From: Turbatrix aceti
Taxonomy: Eukaryota > Nematoda > Chromadorea > Rhabditida > Panagrolaimidae
Assembly: GCA_963969345.1 (NCBI GenBank)
Contig: OZ017766.1
Span: 10,416,001-10,480,000, forward strand
Direction of reading: 5' to 3'
Length of the DNA: 64,000 nt
A program made the position numbers and the translations under genes. Of the stretch, positions 55,401-64,000 are shown one piece after another; the first letter of the stretch is position 1; each line of letters opens with the position of its first letter. The notes below the pieces were generated by a model. The model did no database searches. It worked only from the letters and a program-made list of their open reading frames with translations, and was not told the origin of the DNA.

Positions 55401-58241
55401 GACGGATCTCAGGACACTGAAATGGACACATCTGAAGAAAAAATGAGTAACTGAGTAGGTTTTATATAATTTATATTATAGAAAAAAAATTGTGGTTTCA
55501 GTTGTCCCATTTTTCATGCCGGTAACATGTAGTGATAAATTTGTAAATGTTTATATCCATTACGGCACAATAAATACGGTAAAACAACACTTTGCACACC
55601 GCACACAATTTCCGCTTGCGAAGCGGAAAAATCTCACAGATGCTTTTTTTCCAACTTGTGTGCGCACGCTACGCGGAAATATCTCACAGATGTCTTTTTT
55701 CCAAGTTGTGCGCGCACGCGAAACGGAAAAATCTCACAGATGCCTTTTTTCCAACTTATGCGCGTGCGGACTGTCCACATTTTCGCAAAATGTCAATTTG
55801 TTCATTTTAGTCGGACAAATTTTCTTGAAATAAAAATTTCTTATTTCAGATGTATTTTTTTTTGAAAACATTGGGTTTTTGCTGTTTTTGTATCGTTTTT
55901 TGAGTTCAGCTGCAAAACTTCGTTTTTTGAAGAAAATTTTAAATATACCGCCTTACATGGGTACACAGTACGCACGTTGTTGGGGTTCCTGGGCCTACGC
56001 TTGGTACATAGCAAACGAAGGGTACATGCATGCATAATAAATTCCTCAGTGCGGTCAAAAAAATGTTTTTTGTTGTTTTCAACTCAATTGGAAAAAAATT
56101 GCGCTCAAAATCACCAAAAAATTTTTGAACGTGTGCGCAATAAATTTTTGTTCCGAGAACCTCAAAATTCTAAAAAAATCGTGCCGGGACATAATTTCAA
56201 AAAAAAAATTTAAATAATGCGTGCGCACTTTGCAAGTTAATTTTCGCTGCGGGAACCCTCAAAATCTAAAAAAATGACACGTGCGCACTTATAATGAAAC
56301 ATTTTCGTTCCAAGAACCCTCAAAATCAAAAAGTTGTTTCAAGGCCCAAATCAGTTTTCCGGACATTCACAATCAAAAAGACAATTATTGGACACGTTTT
56401 GAGCGTTCACGTGCTCAATATGAGGTCAGAAATCACGTAAACATGTTGTTATCGGTTTTAGATTGTATAGACAGGAGAGAGAAAACTATGTACAACAGAA
56501 CATTCAATGCAATCAGTGCAAACGTCAGAAATAACAATTCCTCCAGATCAGAGCCAACATCAGCAACAGCAGCAGCATCGATGATATTGATGGCGGGTAA
56601 TCGATTAACAACATCAACAACAACAAAAATAACAGGAACTAATAACAGATCAGCAAAAAAAAAGTGCAAATAAAGAAACAGTCGTAAGAGTGCATACGTC
56701 CTCATAGGAATATACATATATGTATTTAGTATAATACAATCAATATCTCAAAGTTCATATAATACATCCGACGACGACTGAACGCTTGGCTAGAGAATTA
56801 TCCCAAGCGAAAAGAGGATTTCGCTTCGGATAATCCTCTGATCCCCTCCAACGATGCCAACGGCATCATGCCGTCCGTCTGGATTTTTCTAAGAATGTGA
56901 CAAAAATAAATAAATCAAAAATTTGCTAAAATGTTTTTAAAGATACGGTCAAACGATTTTTTAAACGTCAAAAATCAAAAACCAAGAAAATCGAAAAACA
57001 AGAAATTTTATTTTAAAAGTGCATAAAAAATTTGAAACAAACCAAAAAAAAAATAAAACTACTAAAAAATAAAAGTAGTATAATTTTTTTCTCAAAGTCG
57101 TAAAATTTAAAAAAAAACGAAAAAATTTGTGATGTCATAATTTTTTTCGTTTAGTCGTAAAATTTTTTTTTGGATACAGTAACTAACTTTTTTTATGATC
57201 TACAAAAACCCATTAAATTTTTATTCTTTTAAAAAATGTCAATTTAAAAACCGAAAAAAATAGATATATACGTAGAAAAATAATATCGTATAATATTTTT
57301 TTTTATGAGATCGTAAAAACATTTTTATTTTATTTTCTACAGTAACACAAAGCAAATTTTTTTTTAAATGCCAAAATTTGAAAAAAATAGAAAAAAATAG
57401 TAATTTTTTATGTATCGTAAATCACAAAAAAATAATAAACATACCAGAATAGGATCAAGTTTTTCCCTTCTGTCCGCCGGCAGAGATCTGTAGTCCTCAT
57501 GATCGATCAACAATGCCATCAATCGTTCGGCATTGGTCTTGGTGATGAGTCCGCACGAAGCCTTTCCCGGTGGAATAGCCCGCTTATTTTTGAGGCACTG
57601 AAGTTGATCGGGTGTCGCGAGTTGGTCAAAGACCTTTCTATCCCGAATGCAGTGAGCGAGGTCATTCGAACTGATATTATTGAGTATAACACCGTAGACC
57701 TGGGGCGCGCAGAGTCTCACCTCACCGCCAACCACAAAGCACGAAATTAAATGTGCACCCAGTCGTGTTGTCTTGATCGTACTCGATGCCCGATCGGATT
57801 CAAAGAGAAATGGTGCATTCCAGCCTGAGATAGCCGTTGTCTCAGAATCCGGAAAAAGTCTTGTACCGGCACTTTGAATATCCATTCCCGATCCATTATC
57901 GTTACAAAATTCAGCCAATTGATGGAGAAGGACGTCAGATGGATCATTGCGTATCAACTGGTTGGTCGAGGTGGTAGCAGGTTTCTGAACAAATGCCGAA
58001 GGATGACGAAATGCCGAAGTATGAATCGGTGAATCACTCGACACTCCCGGCAGCAATCCAGATCCACTTTCCACCTTCACCTGTCCAGGTGAAACCGACG
58101 CAGACGCAGATGCCGAAACCGATGCAGAAGCCGATGCCGATGCCGAAGACGACGACGGTGATGGTCCGGGGGTCACCGACATGGTCGGCGGCCAAACGCT
58201 GCCCGTTTGAGTCGCCGATTTAGAATTTGCCGCGTATCGCT
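47666..58241 (-). CDS. Ski/Sno-family SMAD co-regulator (DAF-5-like)
   Basis: Three exons read in phase on the minus strand: 57445-58241, 48736-49879 and 47666-47919, about 731 codons, with a further 5' exon needed. Exon A has a Ser/Ala-rich stretch, then a Dachshund homology domain (ISCFVVGGEVRLCAPQVYG, CGLITKTNAERLMALL). Exon B opens with the Ski SMAD4-binding, SAND-like zinc domain (HDCFGGCQGRL, CVECIECACLM, CRHSHQL, HWGFDSFNWRSYI), followed by a long Gln/Pro/Ser/Gly-rich region with a polyQ run. Exon C is a predicted coiled coil (SENARLRAEVAQLRRE). Domain order is that of Ski and SnoN, nuclear partners of SMADs; the nematode member DAF-5 works with DAF-3 in the dauer TGF-beta pathway. The intron between DHD and SAND-like exons is 7,565 bp. 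The coiled coil also recalls TSC22-type zippers. Confidence 0.9.
52383..52535. repeat. GTTCGCGAACAAACACGAAC repeat array
   Basis: Three to four imperfect copies of a ~50-bp unit with TGTTCGC, GAACAAACACGAACAT and AAAATTTT. Single copies occur again near 62230 and 62596-62613. It lies within the long Ski/Sno intron. Confidence 0.65.
53151..55955. mobile_element. 2.8-kb near-palindromic foldback in Ski/Sno intron
   Basis: Inverted arms of about 1.2 kb (53151-54350 and 54775-55955) surround a spacer of about 420 bp. Ends read TAAGGCGGTATATTT. The arms agree almost base for base; one difference is an ~18-bp segment present in the left arm near 53345 and missing on the right, plus small end differences. 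Both arms contain the same triple 50-bp tandem repeat and identical open frames, which are only mirror images. No transposase is recognised and no target duplication is evident at the ends I chose. Confidence 0.85.
53368..53520. repeat. Three tandem ~52-bp repeats (left arm)
   Basis: Units contain AGTTGGAAAAAAGGCATCTG then TGAGATTTTTCCG, then a CG-rich GCGTGCGCGCAC. The last unit ends in the hairpin CCGCTTCGCAAGCGG. The mirrored set is in the right arm at about 55614-55765. Confidence 0.85.
56783..56895 (+). ncRNA. Candidate structured RNA, three stem-loops
   Basis: A GC-richer island in the long intron. Three consecutive hairpins: CGCTTGG (56783-56789) with CCAAGCG (56803-56809), AGAGGATT (56813-56820) with AATCCTCT (56832-56839), and GATGCC (56853-56858) with GGCATC (56862-56867), the last having the alternative ACGGCA/TGCCGT. 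GGATTTTTC follows at 56881, resembling an Sm-type site. The strand is not certain. I cannot match it to a known snRNA, SL RNA or snoRNA. Confidence 0.35.
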
Positions 58242-61200
58242 CTGCAAATAAAAAAACGATCAAAAAAGATCCGATCAATACATATAGAAAAAAATTTTGT
58301 TGTGTCGTCAAATAAAAACGTGTCAGCGTGTCTTTTTCGTCTGTCTAGGCGAAAAAATTAACCATAAAAAATCAAAAATAAACAAAAAATCACATCGCAC
58401 AGTGCCCGATTTGTTCAGACATGCCAAACAAAAATATGTAAAATTGAGCGTAAAAACATGCGTCGACGAAAAAACAAAAAAACTCGACGTAAGTTTATTT
58501 TTTTGTCACTCAAAAAAAGCGCGGAGACGCGGCGAACCGACGCGAGACGCATAATTTGTCTGGTCTCTGCACGAACAAAAAAAGTCACGTCGTCGTCGGC
58601 CGCGTGCACGTTTTTTTTGTGTTTGCTGTTGCACTTTTTTTGACGTTGCTCATTACTTGAAAAACGCTCAAATTACGTTCTTTTGTCTTTCCCTCATTAA
58701 CTTTATTTTTTCCGGTCAAGAGTCACTCACCAAACATGCATGCCGCCATTTGCTGACGATTTTGCTTTGTTGTCCGTTTTTATATTTTTTTCCTGTCTTT
58801 TTGGTCTCACACGGAAAAAAAATATATTTAGTCAGCAATTGTTTTCTTTTTTTGTAATAGAAATAATTTCTTTTTCTTTTTTTAATGTCGGTGAACCAAA
58901 CAAAAAATTTCTGTGCCGTTAAAAAATTATTTCTCTTGTTACCGATTCTTCCACAGCGGTAACGAAGCTGACGATGATTCCCGGAGCATAGAAGAAGCAA
59001 AAAATAAACGAAGTGTAAAAAAAAGCGGGCTGGATTTGCCAAGTCTGAAAAAAAAGTTGTGTGTTATCGTAAACATTTTTCACGTATGCTCCGAACACGT
59101 ACAAATGAAAAAAATAACAAAGTACATAACTACAATTTTTAGTCCCGTAACAGTTTGTACCTATGATACAAAAAAAAATGTATTTATTTTGTTATGCATG
59201 TGACAGTCTTGTGATTGTACATGGTATAATACTTTGCTGGGATTGAAACAAAAAAAATATTTTTATAACGGTATTTTTGCTTGAGAAGCCAACACAAAAC
59301 ACAAATGATTGAAAATATTTATAGAAAAAAAGAAAGTCAAGAAGACAGATATTGATATTTACAATAGACGATGCTTGTGGTAAAAAAGAAAAAAAAAACA
59401 ATGTGTAATTACAATTTATAAACAATACAATTGGAAATTGTATCATTTTAAAATGTTTTTAAATTTAAAAAAAAAAATTAAAAATGCCAAATAAAACAAA
59501 AAATTATTTTCAAAAAAAAAGTTATTTAACAAAACAAAAACTAAAAAAAATGCGCAAAAAACCAAAAAAAAAAGCCTAGAAATGTTGACCCAACTTCAAA
59601 AAAATTCTAAATCAGTTTTCAGTTATATTTTTTATCATTTTAAATTTGTTATTTAGAAACGTCTGGGAAATAAAAATTTCGGTTCAAAATGATTATATTT
59701 ATGAATTTATAAGAAAAAGAACAAAAAAAATGTATCTAGTAAAAATAAGTTTTTGTTTTCCACGTCTCCGAACGACCGACCGTTAGACATCGAATTTTAG
59801 GGTGCTTGAAATTTTTCCTTTTTTGGTATTTTTTTTTCTTCTTCTTCTTCTTCAAAGCTCAAAGCGCGACCACGAACCAACCACCCAACAACTTTTTTCG
59901 TCCCGCCATCGTCTCGCATTCATTCACGCATCACAGTTAGTCTCGCCACGCCCTTTCTTTACCCTTTTCCCATATCACATTTATTTATCGTGTAAATGAA
60001 CACCCGACAAAAAAAAAAAATTTTGATTTCGATTTCGATTTATATTTTTTTTCTAAAAGGGTTGAAAAAAATATTGATTCCACGAAACAACAAATTTTAG
60101 TTTCTATTATAAAACAAGCATTTGTTCGCACCTCGCTTTTTAATATCCCCCCACCGTTCACCTGTTTACCCCCAAAAAAAAAATATCAGGAGCAATAATA
60201 GTGCAAGTTGAGCAAAGAAGAAAAGAGTGCACATTTCAATGAACACCTTCTTTCTTCTATGTATAACTTTAACCAGCCAGTTGACGGGTAGGATAGATAC
60301 AAAGATGTGTCGCGTCTCCGCCGCCAGCCATCCCACCAGTCAGTTGTGTCGTCGCGCCTGGTATGTATTATTTTTTACCAGAACAGAACAGAAAAGAAAA
60401 AAAAGATGTAAACAACCCCACTGGAAAGAAGTTGTTGGAAATAATACATACACAGTTGAGTTGAGTTGAGTCGTCCGATAAAAAAGAGAAAAAAAAAGAT
60501 AAGAGATAACAGGAGACGAACAAAAAAATGAATGCGTCGGCAGATTTTGGATTGTTCTCCTGATCACATCAGAAATGGATAATAGAAAAAAAGATACTTT
60601 GATATAATACTTTTTGTTGTAACCTAACCAAAATTTTTATAGGGAACGGGAAAAAGAAAAAAATCAAAGTCCGAAAATTGGGGACTTTGATTTTACCGGT
60701 GAAAAAAGGTGGAAAAAAAATGTTTTCATAAGTATGCATGCAGGTAGGTAGGCTGCAGACCTAGCTAGGAACATATCTAGCCCAAACAGCTGGCTGGCTG
60801 GTTGGTTGGTTCCCTGTTGTTTGAGGGGAAGTGAAGGGAGGACAGGAGTGGGTTTAGAGGAGGCTTCAAAGCTCTTTTCTATACTAGAAAATATTTTTAT
60901 TTAACATAACCAACCACGAGACGAGACGAGACGAACGCAGTCGTCCTACATCGTCAGTTACCAGTCGGTTGTCGGTTGTCGTCCGCGTCTCCGTCTCCGA
61001 CACAGACATTGCGCCAGCTGGCTGGCTGGCTGGTGGCTGGTGGCTAGACAGACCCGTCGTATACTCCTCCCACCTACCAACCCCCCCCCCCCCCTCCAGC
61101 TACGCCAGCACACTCCTCTACGTCTCTCACAGGCTGGGGGGTGGATGGATGGATGCCGGGGGTCGTTGTGGTGCACGCAGCAGCAGCCACGCAAAAACAC

Positions 61201-61964
61201 GGAAGCTCACTTGTTTCTTCTTTCTTCTTTCCTTCATCGTTGGTCGTTCGTTCGTTCGTTTGCCAGCCGGCTGCCGGCTGCCGTCTGCCGAACGAACAAA
61301 CGAAAGAAAATGAAACACACATACAAATACTGAATAAATGTATGTGAAAATGTTTTCCAACGGTCTCTCTCATCCAAAACGACTAGACCACGTCTTGTCG
61401 TTTTTTTTGTCCCTCCTTCTTCTTGTTCTTCTTCTTCGTCTGCATCGTCGTCATCGCCCCCCCCCCCCCTCCACGCCAGCTGAGTGAGTGAGGGCGCGCG
61501 CGCGTTATGTCAGGAGGTCAATTCCATCTGCTGATGTGAAACAACAACGCTGCAGCATGCTGGCCTGGTCGTTTCCGTCTAGCGTCTCACATCAGTCAGA
61601 AAGCAGGAAAAGGGGAAAAAAGAGGGGTCTGGTCTAGTAACGTTCAATTTTCTACATACTAACAAGAGGATTCATGTGACAAGCGAGAGACGACGTCATA
61701 TACGATGTGTGTGTACAAGTGCTCGTAGCCAGCATGTTTGTACGTACGCTACGTTCTGAACATCGAGCAAACACAAGAAGAAAAAAAGTTGTCAAGTGCT
61801 GATAAATATAACAAAAAAAAAATTATTCTCACCTGATAGTACATAAATTAAAAAAAAATCTCAAATCCCGAATTGCAATTTTTTTCTCATTTCCAAAAAT
61901 TTATGTATGCCTTGGACAAAACCGGAAATGATGCTCCGGAGAGACGAAAGAGGGGCATTTTTAC
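58242..61964. other. Putative first intron / 5' region of Ski/Sno
   Basis: No gene supported. The region has many simple runs: CTTCTT repeats near 59835, CTGGCTGG repeats near 60790 and 61015, poly-C tracts at 61081-61094 and 61457-61469, and a CGCGCGCG run near 61495. 60.7-61.8 kb is clearly richer in GC than the rest and is the most likely promoter-type segment. A CACCTGTTT E-box lies near 60160. Confidence 0.45.
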
Positions 61965-61992
61965 CTGACTTGTCAAACTTGACTGCGTGCAT
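61965..61992 (-). other. Candidate first coding exon of Ski/Sno gene
   Basis: On the minus strand ATG at 61992 is two bases after a TTGCAG acceptor and encodes MHAVKFDKS plus one base, followed by the donor GTAAAA. That phase is exactly the one the exon at 57445-58241 needs (it begins with AG, completing a Glu codon). The match of phase and the acceptor just before the ATG are suggestive but could be chance; the distance is 3.7 kb. Confidence 0.35.
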
Positions 61993-64000
61993 GCCTGCAA
62001 TCAAACACTGATCGAGAAAGTTGTTATTCTCATCAAAAACAACCCGTAAATCAAAAATCATCCTGACGAACAAGGCAGAGTAGCACGTATACTCTGGCTG
62101 GGCCAGGTATTTATTTTCTATTAGACAAAATAAATATTATTTTTTGTTTTGGAACAAATGTAAAATTTTTTTTTGAAAAACAAAATAAACGGATTTAAAA
62201 AGAAAAAATCAAGTAAGAAGTTTTAAATTTGTTCACGAACAAAGACGAACAAACGTTAACGTTTGCAAACACCAAAGATAAAGGAACAGTCTTTAGTTTT
62301 TTTTGTAAAAAAAATTTTACGATGTAGTTTAAAAAATTCAACGAGAGCGAGCATTCATTTTTGCGAAATTTTGTCCCCGGGCAAAAAAACGTAAACTGCG
62401 TTTTCACTTTTTTTTGAAACTGTTAAATTTGATCATTGTTGTGTATAATTTTTTGTCAAATGAAATAAATTTGGACACTGTTTTCATAATTTTATCTTAT
62501 TTAATTTTAATAAATAATTCGTCTTCGGAAATTAAAATTAATTTAGAAAAATTTGTTTGCCTACGAAAGCGATCAAATTTTTTTATAAATTTATGTTCGC
62601 GAACAAACACGAACAAATTATGCAGAAAACCAAATTGGTTCTTGAACGTTTGTCCATCCCAAGGGTTGTCCCGTTCCCCCAAAAAGTTCTATGTCGTTTC
62701 ATATTTATTTTGAACGAGTTCCAAAAAAACATGTGACGCCAAAAAAACACATACACATCTAACGTCATGCTTCCTTGCCCGCCTGCAGCGCGTCCGTATA
62801 TATTTAAATTAATGCTGCAGTCTCGCCTGCGTGGTCGGCAACCGCCCATGGGGGTGACCGGGCGACAGACGGCAACCAATTTTGTTATTTCCAAAAAAAA
62901 AAGTACGTCGATGGCATACGCGTAGGGCATGCATGCATAGGCTATGACTTCGAACCTTCATCAGCATCTCTGACATTCAGCGGACGGAAAAAAAAAGTGA
63001 ACGTCAGAGTGAGTGCAAGCGATGCCCTTGTTGTTAGGTTCGTTGCTAAATAGAAGGGAACGGAAACAAAAAAAAAAGCACGAAGGGCTTACAGGGTCAT
63101 GATACTCAAGACTCGCTTAAAAGCCACAGTCATTTTTGGATAAAACCTTACATATCCCTGGTAATATTTATTTACGTAATTATCAGTGCCAGTCGGGTCA
63201 CGAGAATTCCTTTTTTTCATTGTAAGCAACCAACAGTATTAAACTCAAGTTTTTTGGAAAACAAATACTGTAAAGATTTGTTGTATACAACGTCAAAAAA
63301 TAAACGCATTGGTTTAAAAAAAAAGAAGACAGAAGGCGGGGGAGAAAGAAAAAAAACTAAAAAAAATATTTAGAGTGCTTTTCTTTTGTTCTTTTTACTA
63401 AAAAAAATTTAGTGCTTGTTTTTTGTGCTCAAACACGATAAAAAGAATCCCCAAAGCAAAACCAAAAATCTGGCAAAGTTAAGAATTTCGAAAATGATGA
63501 GAATTTGTAAAAAATAGGGATTTGAATTCAAAAAATGTGGCTCTTTCTTTGACAAAATAAATTTTTTTTCAATCCAACTAACGACATATTTTGCCATAGA
63601 AACCCTTTCCCGTTTTTTTTTGAATGTGCAGATGTTTTATTAAATAAAAAATAAGTCCAATAAGACCATTTTTACGTGTAAAAACCACGTTTTTTAGATA
63701 TTTAAAAATAAGCGAAAAAAATTTTGAAATACATTTTTTTTCGGTTTAGCAAATTCTGTTTCGCATCAGAGTATCTTATCTGTATGGCACCGTTTTGTTG
63801 GTTTTCGACGGCAAATAAAAAATGTGATGCGTGTAATTTCAAAAAAGAAAATGCCGACATAAAACAACAAAATTGAAGCCTAGATTACGGAAAAAACAGC
63901 TGCAACCATAAATACTACAAAAAATGTGAAAGATTATCGCTCAAAAAATTTTCCGAAAAGGTAACAAAAATTTAGAAAAAAATATTTTGCATCACGTCCT
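61993..64000. other. AT-rich region, no supported gene
   Basis: I see no exon with convincing splice sites or domains. A minus-strand frame covering 61861-62073 is open but unrecognised. GAACAAACACGAACA words near 62230 and 62600 repeat those at 52.4 kb. A slightly GC-richer block with CTGCAG, GCCCATGGG and GCATGCATGC lies around 62760-62960. Confidence 0.4.

Noticed and set aside
53697..55454. Open frames of 85-116 codons repeated in both arms of the large palindrome
   Set aside because: Present on both strands of the same DNA, with no domain or splice sites of gene type; explained by the inverted repeat.
56783..56895. Hammerhead-type ribozyme
   Set aside because: The hairpins lack the CUGAUGA and GAAA core in the needed arrangement.
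61861..62073. 70-codon minus-strand frame as an independent gene
   Set aside because: No recognisable domain and it reads through a good donor and acceptor; only the 28-nt segment 61965-61992 has a use in a gene model.

Overview
The window is eukaryotic and almost certainly nematode. It is AT-rich, with short exons, small introns ending in TTTTCAG or TTTTTAG, AATAAA-type 3' ends and splice acceptors a few bases before several start codons. It carries nematode-type serpentine chemoreceptors alongside conserved animal genes (TIM22, ABCD3/PMP70, ABCD4, Ski/Sno). The genus cannot be named from sequence alone. Gene models below were built by hand from splice sites and reading phase.

Layout. 1.4-2.6 kb (+): stand-alone endonuclease/exonuclease/phosphatase (EEP) fold of retrotransposon type. 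2.9-3.4 kb: GC-rich non-autonomous hAT element with a perfect 8-bp target duplication. 3.5-5.0 kb (+): TIM22. 5.9-6.6 kb (+): one-Ig-domain protein. 6.7-15.9 kb (-): ABCD4-like transporter, an unrecognised protein and an ABCD3/PMP70-like transporter, in that transcriptional order and possibly an operon. 16.6-18.1 kb: palindromic Tc1-type foldback element. 19.1-19.5 kb (-): small secreted protein. 20-21.5 kb (-): relics of chemoreceptor genes. 22.6-25.2 kb (+): secreted, probably GPI-anchored protein. 25.3-30.4 kb: a deep nest of mobile elements (hAT-like > foldbacks > LTR elements whose LTRs contain a tRNA gene > DNA element > small MITE). 30.6-41.4 kb (-): four chemoreceptor genes of one family; the first is broken inside a coding exon by a Tc1-type foldback. 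A complete LTR retrotransposon without RT (33.7-36.4 kb) sits 5' of the broken gene. 42-43.9 kb: minisatellite foldback with a second copy of the same Tc1-type element inside it. 45.2-46.0 kb (+): small trypsin-fold protease candidate. 47.7-58.2 kb (-), perhaps to 62 kb: Ski/Sno-family gene with a 7.6-kb intron that holds a 2.8-kb near-palindrome.

How it fits together. The two ABCD half-transporters act on related peroxisomal or lysosomal acyl/cofactor transport and share orientation with the gene between them. The chemoreceptors are tandem duplicates with identical three-exon structure and the same CACCTG E-box 120-205 bp upstream, which suggests co-regulation in sensory neurons. The Ski/Sno gene would be a TGF-beta/SMAD co-regulator (DAF-5-like role in nematodes). 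The most striking parts are the mobile DNA: giant-armed IR/DR foldbacks, a miniature LTR element with a perfect tRNA cloverleaf inside its LTR, and insertions whose age order can be read from target duplications. I did not find a CRISPR array or an obviously transferred bacterial gene.
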